64,000 bases of DNA from Nocardioides cavernaquae (lineage in GTDB: Bacteria; Actinomycetota; Actinomycetes; Propionibacteriales; Nocardioidaceae), in NCBI RefSeq assembly GCF_003600895.1, contig NZ_QYRP01000002.1, positions 248,001 to 312,000 on the forward strand, in the 5' to 3' direction. The notes beneath the pieces were generated by a model, which was given only the letters and a program-made list of their open reading frames with translations, was not told the origin of the DNA and searched no databases. A program made the position numbers and the translations under genes. The first letter of the stretch is position 1. The number at the start of each line of letters is the position of its first letter. Of the stretch, positions 57,367-64,000 are shown piece after piece.

Positions 57367-58472
57367 GCGGAGACCGTGCGGGATGTGGTTGCGATCGTGG
57401 CTGAGCCGACGACACGCGAGCCCTCGTAGATGACGACGGCCTGGCCGGGTGCGATGCCGTAGGCCGGATCGAGCAGCTCGACCGCCACGTCATCGCCGGC
57501 GACGACGACACGGGCCCGGTGCTCAGCGCCGTGCGCCCGCAGCTGGACGGTCACCTCAGGCCCTTGGAGAAGCGACGGAACGGTGCCGCACCAGCGCGGA
57601 CGGATGCCGGTGAGGGCGTCGATCCTCAGGTCCTCACGCGACCCGACGGTGACCGTGCCCTGCACGGGCGAGATGTCGAGGACGAAGCGCGGCTGGCCAT
57701 CGGCGGCGGGGTGCCCGATGCGAAGGCCCTTGCGCTGGCCGATGGTGAACCGGTGCGTGCCCGCGTGCTGGCCGAGCACCTCGCCGGTCGCGTGGTCGAG
57801 GATGTCGCCGCCACGGTTCAGCGCCTGCTCCCCCAGCTTCTCGTCCAGCCAGCCACCGTTGTCGCCGTCCGCGACGAAGCAGATGTCGTGGGAGTCCGGC
57901 TTGTCGGCGACCAGGAGGCCGCGGCGCTCGGCCTCGCGGCGTACGTCGGGCTTGGTGGAGTCACCGAGCGGGAAGAGCGAGTGCGCCAGCTGATCCTGGG
58001 TGAGTACGCCGAGGACGTAGCTCTGGTCCTTGGCGTGGTCGACCGCGCGATGCATCTCGACCAGCCCGTCGGCCCCGGTGCGCAGGTTGGCGTAGTGACC
58101 GGTGGCCACCGCGTCGAAGCCGAGCGCCAGCCCGCGGTCGAGCACTGCGGCGAACTTGATCTTCTCGTTGCAGCGCAGGCACGGGTTGGGCGTGCGACCG
58201 GCGGCGTACTCGGAGAGGAAGTCCTCGACGACCCCCTCGTGGAACTCCTCGCTCATGTCCCAGACGTAGAACGGGATGCCGATGACGTCAGCCGCACGAC
58301 GCGCGTCGTTGGCATCCTCGATCGTGCAGCAGCCCCGGGCGCCGGAGCGGTAGGACTTCGGGTTGCGCGAGAGCGCGAGGTGGATGCCGGTGACGTCGTG
58401 GCCTGCCTCGGCGGCGCGCGCCGCCGCAACGGCCGAGTCGACGCCCCCGGACATGGCAGCAAGGACCCTCAC
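57363..58472 (-). CDS. mnmA: tRNA-specific 2-thiouridylase
   Basis: MnmA thiolates uridine 34 of tRNA Lys, Glu and Gln with sulfur from a cysteine desulfurase. The 369-residue protein has the PP-loop [27 protein letters not shown] with the first catalytic Cys, [14 protein letters not shown] with the second, and the C-terminal beta barrel. It overlaps the upstream desulfurase stop (GTGA) and the downstream MetE-like start, so sulfur donor and user are translated together. Confidence 0.96.
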   Translation of the reverse strand: MRVLAAMSGGVDSAVAAARAAEAGHDVTGIHLALSRNPKSYRSGARGCCTIEDANDARRAADVIGIPFYVWDMSEEFHEGVVEDFLSEYAAGRTPNPCLRCNEKIKFAAVLDRGLALGFDAVATGHYANLRTGADGLVEMHRAVDHAKDQSYVLGVLTQDQLAHSLFPLGDSTKPDVRREAERRGLLVADKPDSHDICFVADGDNGGWLDEKLGEQALNRGGDILDHATGEVLGQHAGTHRFTIGQRKGLRIGHPAADGQPRFVLDISPVQGTVTVGSREDLRIDALTGIRPRWCGTVPSLLQGPEVTVQLRAHGAEHRARVVVAGDDVAVELLDPAYGIAPGQAVVIYEGSRVVGSATIATTSRTVSA

Positions 58473-59641
58473 CGGCGGACTCCGGCGGCGCGGGCACGTT
58501 CGACGGCGGGGCCGATGGCCGCGACGACCGCGTCGACGTCCTCGGGGCTCGAGGTGTGGCCCAGGCTGAACCGCAGCGAGCCGCGGGCCTCCTCGTCGTC
58601 ACACCCCATGGCGAGCAGCACGTGGGAGGGCTGCGCAACACCGGCGTTGCAGGCCGATCCGGTGGAGCACTCGATGCCCTGGGCGTCGAGCAGCATCAGC
58701 AGCGAGTCGCCCTCGCACCCGGGGAAGCCGAGGTTGGCGTGGCCCGGCAGCTGGTGGTCACGATCCCCGTGCACGCGGACGTCCGGCACGGCCGCGAGCA
58801 CGCCCGCAACCAGCGCATCGCGCAGGCCGGAGAGCCGTGCGGCCGACTCGGCCTGCTCCTTCACGGACGCCTCGACCGCAGCGGCGAAGCCGGCGATGGC
58901 GGGGGTGTCGATGGTGCCGCTGCGGATGTCGCGTTCCTGACCTCCGCCGTGCGCGAGCGGGGTGAGCGCGAGCTCGCGGCGTACGACGAGGGCGCCGACG
59001 CCGAACGGGCCGCCGACCTTGTGACCGCTGACCGTCATCGCGTCAACACCGCTGCGGGCGAAGTCGACCGGCACGGAGCCGAGCGCCTGCACCGCGTCGG
59101 TGTGCACCGGGATGCCGTAGCCCTTCGCCAGGGCCACGACCTGGTCGATGGGCTGGAGCGTGCCGACCTCGTTGTTGGCCCACATGACCGACACCAGGCC
59201 GACCGACTCGGGGTCGACCGCGATCGCCGCAGCCAGGGCAGCCACGTCGAGCCGGCAGTCCTCGTCGACGGGAAGCAGGGTGAGGTCGGCACCCTCGTGC
59301 TCGGCCAGCCACTGCAGCGGGTCGAGGACGGCGTGGTGCTCGACGGCGGTCGCCAGGACCCGGGGTCGCTGCCGGGACCAGAAGAGGCCCTTCAGCGCGA
59401 GGTTGTCGGACTCGGTGCCACCGGAGGTGAAGACCACCTCGGTCGGCCGGCAGCCGATCGCCTGCGCGATCCGCTCACGCGACTCCTCGACCACACGGCG
59501 TGCGGACCGGCCGGAGGCGTGCAGCGACGAGGGGTTGCCGACGGCGGACAACTGGGCCGTCAGCGCCTCGATCGCCTCGGGCCGCATCGGCGTGGTCGCG
59601 GCGTGGTCGAGGTAGACGCGCCGGGTATCGGTGCTGTTCAT
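58469..59641 (-). CDS. Cysteine desulfurase (IscS/NifS class)
   Basis: The 390-residue PLP enzyme releases sulfur from cysteine as a persulfide. [15 protein letters not shown] starts the domain, [16 protein letters not shown] holds the PLP Lys, and [11 protein letters not shown] holds the catalytic Cys in the extended loop typical of class I desulfurases. The neighbour mnmA is the likely sulfur acceptor; no Fe-S scaffold gene is near. ATG at 59641 is 12 bases after the EEP gene stop. Confidence 0.95.
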   Translation of the reverse strand: MNSTDTRRVYLDHAATTPMRPEAIEALTAQLSAVGNPSSLHASGRSARRVVEESRERIAQAIGCRPTEVVFTSGGTESDNLALKGLFWSRQRPRVLATAVEHHAVLDPLQWLAEHEGADLTLLPVDEDCRLDVAALAAAIAVDPESVGLVSVMWANNEVGTLQPIDQVVALAKGYGIPVHTDAVQALGSVPVDFARSGVDAMTVSGHKVGGPFGVGALVVRRELALTPLAHGGGQERDIRSGTIDTPAIAGFAAAVEASVKEQAESAARLSGLRDALVAGVLAAVPDVRVHGDRDHQLPGHANLGFPGCEGDSLLMLLDAQGIECSTGSACNAGVAQPSHVLLAMGCDDEEARGSLRFSLGHTSSPEDVDAVVAAIGPAVERARAAGVRR

Positions 59642-59653
59642 CGCAGCCCCACG

Positions 59654-60625
59654 TTACGCCGCGGGCCCAGCGGCCAGCGCGAGGTCCGCCACCAGCGCCA
59701 GGTGGTCGGAGCCGGGGAGCGTGTGCACGCGCGTGTCGGTGGCCCGAAGGGCAGTGCCGACGAGTACGTGGTCGATCGCGGCGACGGGCACGGGCAGCCC
59801 GCGGGTTCCGCCCTGCGGCCAGGTCGGCTGCCAGCCGGCGCCACTCGCCTCGGCGGCGTCGGTGAGACCTGCCTCCGCGAGGAGCTGCCGGAACGAAGGG
59901 TGGTCCAGCGTCGCGTTGAAGTCTCCCAGCGCGAGGTCGGGCTTCTCGGCCTCCGCGAGCCTGGCCAGCTTGCGCTGCTCGCCCAGCCAGCGTGGAGAGA
60001 ACGGGTACGCCGGGTGCACGCCCCAGACCCGCAGGCCCCGGAACGTGAATGCCCAGGAACCGTGCTCGGTGACGATCGGCTCCGCATCGGTGAGCGGCGT
60101 CGTCGCGAAGATCATCGTGCCGCGCGCACCGGGCGTGGCGAGCCCCGCGGAGTGCGGGAGGAGCGCCAGGAGACCGCGGTCCTCGAGAGCAGCCTGGGCG
60201 TCCGCGGTGATCTCCTGGAAGACGACGAGCTCGGGCCGCTCCGCCTGGAGCATGCGCATCACGGCATCGGGGTCGGCGTCACCGAAGCGCAGGTTGGCCG
60301 TGATCACGCGCAGGCTGGCGTCGCCGGAGTGGGCCGCAGCCGTCCAGACGGGCACCTGGCGCATGACACCGGCCGCGAGCGCCAGGACCACGACCACGAC
60401 AGCCGGCGCGAGCACACGTCGTCCGAGGGATCCTCCGAGCGGGACCACCAGCAGCAGGAGCGCAACCACGAGCAGCGGGAGGGCGAACGGGGAGAACGCC
60501 TGCATCGCGACCACGGCCGGGAAGCCCGAGGTGACGAGCACGCTGCCGAGCAGCAGCGCCGAGGGCGCCGCGAGGGCGAGGACCAGCAGCAGCCGGCCAC
60601 GGCGTACGACGGTGCGGACCGTCAC
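59654..60625 (-). CDS. Membrane-anchored endonuclease/exonuclease/phosphatase family protein
   Basis: The 323-residue protein begins with about three membrane helices (LVLALAAPSALLLGSVLVTS, then LPLLVVALLLLVVPL and VVVVLALAAGVM) and carries an EEP domain: ITANLRFGDADPDAV, FQEI with metal Glu, LGDFNATLDHPSF, IDHVLVG, and GSDHLALVADL. Members cut nucleic acids, nucleotides or sphingomyelin-like lipids; the anchor points to an extracellular substrate. It overlaps proB by GTGA. Confidence 0.87.
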   Translation of the reverse strand: MTVRTVVRRGRLLLVLALAAPSALLLGSVLVTSGFPAVVAMQAFSPFALPLLVVALLLLVVPLGGSLGRRVLAPAVVVVVLALAAGVMRQVPVWTAAAHSGDASLRVITANLRFGDADPDAVMRMLQAERPELVVFQEITADAQAALEDRGLLALLPHSAGLATPGARGTMIFATTPLTDAEPIVTEHGSWAFTFRGLRVWGVHPAYPFSPRWLGEQRKLARLAEAEKPDLALGDFNATLDHPSFRQLLAEAGLTDAAEASGAGWQPTWPQGGTRGLPVPVAAIDHVLVGTALRATDTRVHTLPGSDHLALVADLALAAGPAA

Positions 60626-61749
60626 AGGATGACCATGTCGTCGCGGTGGACGACCACGCGGCCGTAGCCGGGGCCGAGGTCGTCCCTGAGCTGCCTCGAC
60701 GAGCGCCCGACCAGCGCGGGGACCTCGGCTGCGTCGAAGTTGACCAGCCCGCGAGCGACTGGGCGACCGTCGGGGTCCACGAGGTCGACGGGGTCGCCGG
60801 CTTCGAAGTTTCCCTCGACGCCGGTGAGACCGGCAGCGAGCAGGGAAGCACCGCGAGAGACCACCGCGCGCACGGCGCCGGCATCGAGCTCCAGCCGGCC
60901 CTTGGGCTCGGTCGCGTGCGCCAGCCAGAGCAGACGGGTGGGACGGCGCTTGCCGGTGGCGTGGAAGTGGGTGCCGACGCGCTCACCGGCGAGGGCAGCG
61001 GACGCGTTGTCGGCGGAGGTGAGCACCACCGGGATGCCGGCGCCGGTCGCGATGCGTGCGGCCTCGACCTTGGTCACCATGCCGCCGGTGCCGACGCCCG
61101 CCGCACCGATCGACCCGGTCTTCACGTCGGCCAGGTCGGCCTCGCCCCGGACATCGCTGAGCATCGTGGTGCCCGGGGTGGCCGGGTTGCCGTCGTACAG
61201 GCCGTCGACGTCGGAGAGCAGCACCAGCAGGTCCGCGTGGACCATCTGGGCCACGAGGGCAGCCAGGCGGTCGTTGTCGCCGAAGCGGATCTCGTGGGTG
61301 GCGACGGTGTCGTTCTCGTTGACGACCGGGACGACACCGAGGTCGAGCAGCTGGGCAAGCGTCTGGTGGGCGTTGCGGTAGTGCGCGCGACGCGTCACGT
61401 CGTCGACGGTCAGCAGCACCTGGCCGGTCACCAGCCCGTGGCGCGCGAACTCCTCGGTGTAGCGGTGCACCAGCAGCCCCTGGCCCACCGACGCAGCAGC
61501 CTGCTGCGCGGCGAGTCCGCGGGGACGGCGGGCAAGCCCGAGCGGCGACAGGCCCGCCGCGATCGCACCGCTGGAGACCAGCACCACCTCGGCACCGCGT
61601 GCGCGCACGGCGGCGAGTACGTCGACCAGGCGGCGTACGCGTGCGGGATCGATGCCGCCGGCCGCGGTGGTCAGGGACGACGAGCCGACCTTGACCACGA
61701 TGCGCTTCGCGTCCAGCACCTCCGACCGGTGCTCGAGGTGTCCTGCCAT
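60622..61749 (-). CDS. proB: Glutamate 5-kinase
   Basis: ProB phosphorylates glutamate in proline synthesis. The 375-residue protein has an amino-acid-kinase domain (VVKVGSSSLTTAAGG, VSSGAIAAGLSPLGL, NENDTVATHEIRFGDND) and a C-terminal PUA domain (AGAVRAVVSRGASLLAAGLT onward). Its ATG overlaps the obgE stop by one base. Placement after obg is common in actinobacteria. proA is not in the window. Confidence 0.96.
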   Translation of the reverse strand: MAGHLEHRSEVLDAKRIVVKVGSSSLTTAAGGIDPARVRRLVDVLAAVRARGAEVVLVSSGAIAAGLSPLGLARRPRGLAAQQAAASVGQGLLVHRYTEEFARHGLVTGQVLLTVDDVTRRAHYRNAHQTLAQLLDLGVVPVVNENDTVATHEIRFGDNDRLAALVAQMVHADLLVLLSDVDGLYDGNPATPGTTMLSDVRGEADLADVKTGSIGAAGVGTGGMVTKVEAARIATGAGIPVVLTSADNASAALAGERVGTHFHATGKRRPTRLLWLAHATEPKGRLELDAGAVRAVVSRGASLLAAGLTGVEGNFEAGDPVDLVDPDGRPVARGLVNFDAAEVPALVGRSSRQLRDDLGPGYGRVVVHRDDMVIL

Positions 61750-63299
61750 CAGCTCTTCGCGTCCGGGTCGGACTCGTTCCAGTCGGGGTCGTCGGCGGAG
61801 CCGATCTCGTAGGACATGGGGCCGACGTTGGGCCGCGCCTCGCGGTCCAGGCGGCGGGCGACATCGGCGCGCGTCTCGTTCTCCGCGCGCTCGTCCATCG
61901 CCTCGTGGATGTCACGACGACGCTGGTTGGCCGGGCGGTCCTCGCGCAGGCGCTGGTCCTGACCGCGGCGACCGAGCATCTCGCCGGCACCTGCGTCGAG
62001 GCCGGGCTTGTAGTCGAAGACGACCGCGTTGTCGGTCGCGCCGATGATGACCGCGTCACCCTCGACGGCGCCCATGTCACCCAAGCGCTTCTCGACGCCC
62101 AGGCGGCTGAGCCGGTCGGCGAGGAAGCCGACGGCCTCCTCGTTGCTGAACTCCGTCTGGCGGATCCAGCGCTCGACCTTCTCGCCCTTGACGCGCCAGC
62201 CGTCGGGCGTCTCGGTGATGGTGAAGTCGTCCTGCCCGTCCACGCTGCGCGGGCGGATGATGACCCGGGCTGCCTCGGTGACCGGGCGCGCCGCACGGGC
62301 CTTGGAGACGATCTCGGCCATCGCGAAGGTCAGCTCCCGCATGCCCTCGCCCGAAGCGGCGCTGACCTCGAAGACCCGCAGGCCACGCTCGCGCAGCTCG
62401 TCGACGACGAAGCCGGCGATGTCACGGCCGTCGGGCACGTCGATCTTGTTCAGGGCGATCAGGCGGGGGCGGTCCTCGAGACCGCCGTAGCGCGCGAGCT
62501 CACTCTCCATGATCTCGAGGTCGTCGACCGGGTTGCGGCCGGGCTCGATGTTGGCGGTGTCGATCACGTGCAGCAGGGCAGCACAGCGCTCGATGTGGCG
62601 CAGGAAGTCGTGGCCGAGACCACGACCCTCAGCAGCGCCCTCGATCAGGCCCGGCACGTCGGCGACGGTGAACGTCGTGTCGCCCGCGGTCACGACGCCG
62701 AGGTTCGGGACCAGGGTCGTGAACGGGTAGTCGGCGATCTTGGGCCGCGCGCGGCTGATGCTCGCGATGAGCGAGGACTTGCCCGCGCTCGGGAAGCCGA
62801 CCAGACCGATGTCCGCGACGACCTTGAGCTCGAGGCTGACCTCGACCTCCTCGCCGGGCTCACCGAGAAGGGCGAAACCGGGCGCCTTGCGCTTGGCGCT
62901 GGCCAGCGCGGCGTTGCCGAGGCCGCCGTGGCCACCGCGGGCGATGACCATCTCGGTGCCGGCGCCGGTCAGGTCCGCGAGGAAGGTGCCGTCGCGCAGG
63001 GTGACCACCGTGCCGTCAGGGACGGGCAGGATCAGGTCGGAGCCGTGGGCACCGTTCTTGTGGTCGCCAGAGCCGCCGCTGCCGTTGGTCGCGCGGCGCT
63101 TCGGGCTGTGGTGGTAGTCGATCAGCGTGGTGACGTCGGGGTCGACGCGAAGGATCACGGAGCCGCCGGGACCACCGTTGCCACCGTCAGGTCCACCGAG
63201 AGGCTTGAACTTCTCCCGGCGTACCGACGCGACGCCGTGGCCGCCACGACCTGCAGCGATGTGCAGGGTGACCTTGTCGACGAATGTCGGGACTGCCAT
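61749..63299 (-). CDS. obgE: GTPase Obg
   Basis: Obg is an essential ribosome-associated GTPase. The 516-residue protein has the glycine-rich Obg fold ([20 protein letters not shown] onward), G domain with [10 protein letters not shown] (G1), DVPGLIEGA (G3), NKIDVPDG (G4) and a C-terminal OCT domain typical of actinobacteria. A charged tail of about 80 residues follows, rich in Arg and Asp. ATG at 63299 is preceded by GAGAGG. It lies 97 bases after rpmA, with a small terminator between them. Confidence 0.97.
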   Translation of the reverse strand: MAVPTFVDKVTLHIAAGRGGHGVASVRREKFKPLGGPDGGNGGPGGSVILRVDPDVTTLIDYHHSPKRRATNGSGGSGDHKNGAHGSDLILPVPDGTVVTLRDGTFLADLTGAGTEMVIARGGHGGLGNAALASAKRKAPGFALLGEPGEEVEVSLELKVVADIGLVGFPSAGKSSLIASISRARPKIADYPFTTLVPNLGVVTAGDTTFTVADVPGLIEGAAEGRGLGHDFLRHIERCAALLHVIDTANIEPGRNPVDDLEIMESELARYGGLEDRPRLIALNKIDVPDGRDIAGFVVDELRERGLRVFEVSAASGEGMRELTFAMAEIVSKARAARPVTEAARVIIRPRSVDGQDDFTITETPDGWRVKGEKVERWIRQTEFSNEEAVGFLADRLSRLGVEKRLGDMGAVEGDAVIIGATDNAVVFDYKPGLDAGAGEMLGRRGQDQRLREDRPANQRRRDIHEAMDERAENETRADVARRLDREARPNVGPMSYEIGSADDPDWNESDPDAKS

Positions 63300-63343
63300 G
63301 GGAGAGAACCTCTCGGAAAAGCAAAAGTTGGGGAAATGCGAGC

Positions 63344-63369
63344 AGGCGCCCCCGATTCTAGGGACGCCT
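63344..63369 (-). terminator. Weak terminator between rpmA and obgE
   Basis: AGGCGCCCC (63344-63352) pairs with GGGACGCCT (63361-63369), nine base pairs with one G-U, followed on the reverse strand by a spaced run of T. It may reduce transcription from the ribosomal genes into obgE. Confidence 0.55.
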
Positions 63370-63396
63370 GGCTCTGGAGCTGCAGTGACGCGTCAG

Positions 63397-63651
63397 TCAC
63401 TCACCCGGGAGGATGTTCACGACACGACGGCCGCGCTTGGTGCCGAACTGCACCGCGCCGGCCACCAGTGCGAACAGGGTGTCGTCGCCACCGCGACCGA
63501 CGCCCGAACCCGGGTGGAAGTGGGTGCCACGCTGGCGAACGATGATCTCGCCCGCGTTGACAGCCTGGCCGCCGAAGCGCTTGACGCCGAGGCGCTGGGA
63601 GTTGGAGTCGCGACCGTTCTTGGTGGACGCGGCGCCCTTCTTGTGTGCCAT
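63397..63651 (-). CDS. rpmA: 50S ribosomal protein L27
   Basis: The 84-residue protein starts [20 protein letters not shown] and contains [20 protein letters not shown] and [17 protein letters not shown], the conserved L27 sequence. It binds near the peptidyl-transferase centre. It follows rplU by 50 bases. No N-terminal extension is present. Confidence 0.98.
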   Translation of the reverse strand: MAHKKGAASTKNGRDSNSQRLGVKRFGGQAVNAGEIIVRQRGTHFHPGSGVGRGGDDTLFALVAGAVQFGTKRGRRVVNILPGE

Positions 63652-63701
63652 GAGTTCAGTCCCTGATTTCTCTGGAAGTTCTGGAGTACGTCGCGACGCC
63701 G

Positions 63702-64000
63702 TCAGGCGTTGATCGCGGTGACCTTGACCTGGGTGTACTTCTGACGGTGACCCATGCGCTTCTTGTAGCCGGTCTTGTTCTTGTACTTCTGGATGACGAT
63801 CTTCGGGCCCTTGGTCCCACCGAGAACCTCGGCGGTCACGGAGGCCTTGTCGAGACCGGTCGCGGAGACCGCCTCGCCGTCGACCAGCAGGACGACCGGG
63901 AGGGTCACCGACTCACCGACAGCCGTCGTGATCAGGTCGATCTCGATGACGTCGCCCACGGCAACCTTCTGCTGCTTGGCGCCAGCGCGCACGATCGCGT
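63702..64000 (-). CDS. rplU: 50S ribosomal protein L21, 5' truncated by the window end
   Basis: The reading frame runs off the right end of the window. Visible residues are [20 protein letters not shown] and, later, VQKY-like [20 protein letters not shown] and [12 protein letters not shown], matching L21. Only a residue or two of the usual start (M, then YAIV) is missing. It begins the rplU-rpmA-obgE series, whose promoter lies outside the window. Confidence 0.97.
   Translation of the reverse strand, partial: AIVRAGAKQQKVAVGDVIEIDLITTAVGESVTLPVVLLVDGEAVSATGLDKASVTAEVLGGTKGPKIVIQKYKNKTGYKKRMGHRQKYTQVKVTAINA

Overview
This window is a high-GC chromosomal segment from an actinobacterium. Third codon positions are overwhelmingly G or C, GTG starts are common, and adjacent genes often overlap by ATGA or GTGA. 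The gene content fits a Nocardioides-like member of the Propionibacteriales: HAMP-type class III cyclases, a SigE-family ECF sigma factor, a yczE/yczR pair, citramalate synthase, and obg followed by proB. The species assignment is inference. There is no rRNA, tRNA, CRISPR array, prophage or insertion sequence that I can see. I support about 63 protein genes, three short leader peptides and a set of regulatory hairpins and operators.

Region by region. 1-2.6 kb holds a truncated conserved gene, a small membrane protein and a membrane-bound nucleotide cyclase. 2.6-7.6 kb is the biotin block: a TetR regulator (candidate BioQ) divergent from translationally coupled bioB-bioA-bioF-bioD, with a 19-bp palindrome between them. 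7.7-15 kb carries an FMN reductase, cimA (citramalate route to isoleucine), a MerR regulator, a Ser/Thr kinase, ilvE and leuB; a 40-residue unknown protein sits directly upstream of leuB. 15-20.5 kb has a methyltransferase, the yczE/yczR pair and two tandem secreted GH16 enzymes that arose by local duplication. 20.5-30 kb has serA, a DsbA-like protein, an M43-type secreted metalloprotease, an ABC-2 exporter and the ilvB-ilvN-ilvC operon. 30-34 kb has a dehydratase/VOC fusion and fur-katG. 34-43.5 kb has two linked unknown proteins, a GNAT enzyme, ilvD, a second cyclase of the same architecture, a DMT-type exporter and a hydrolase/sugar dehydrogenase/unknown operon. 43.5-52 kb has gatC-gatA-gatB, a GDSL lipoprotein, an ECF sigma factor with a membrane partner, and ligA. 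52-56.3 kb has a TetR/MFS drug-efflux module and a lipoprotein. 56.3-64 kb is one long leftward gene string transcribed as rplU-rpmA-obgE-proB-EEP hydrolase-cysteine desulfurase-mnmA-MetE-like.

How the genes work together. Much of branched-chain amino-acid synthesis is encoded here (cimA, ilvB, ilvN, ilvC, ilvD, ilvE, leuB), together with serA. Transcripts for cimA, ilvB and leuB each begin with a tiny open reading frame containing branched-chain codons. For cimA and ilvB a clear intrinsic terminator follows the leader, so classical attenuation is predicted. The biotin operon makes the cofactor from pimeloyl-ACP to biotin, and its BioB has an unusual Cys-rich tail. The fur-katG and TetR-MFS pairs are stress and drug response modules.

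The most unusual items are the leader peptides, the 40-residue protein before leuB, the GH16 duplication that copied the end of yczR, a mirrored 22-bp-period repeat array at 43.44-43.54 kb, and a family of long intergenic hairpins that share the end sequence GATAGTCCC. I did not find an obvious new defence or biosynthetic gene cluster.
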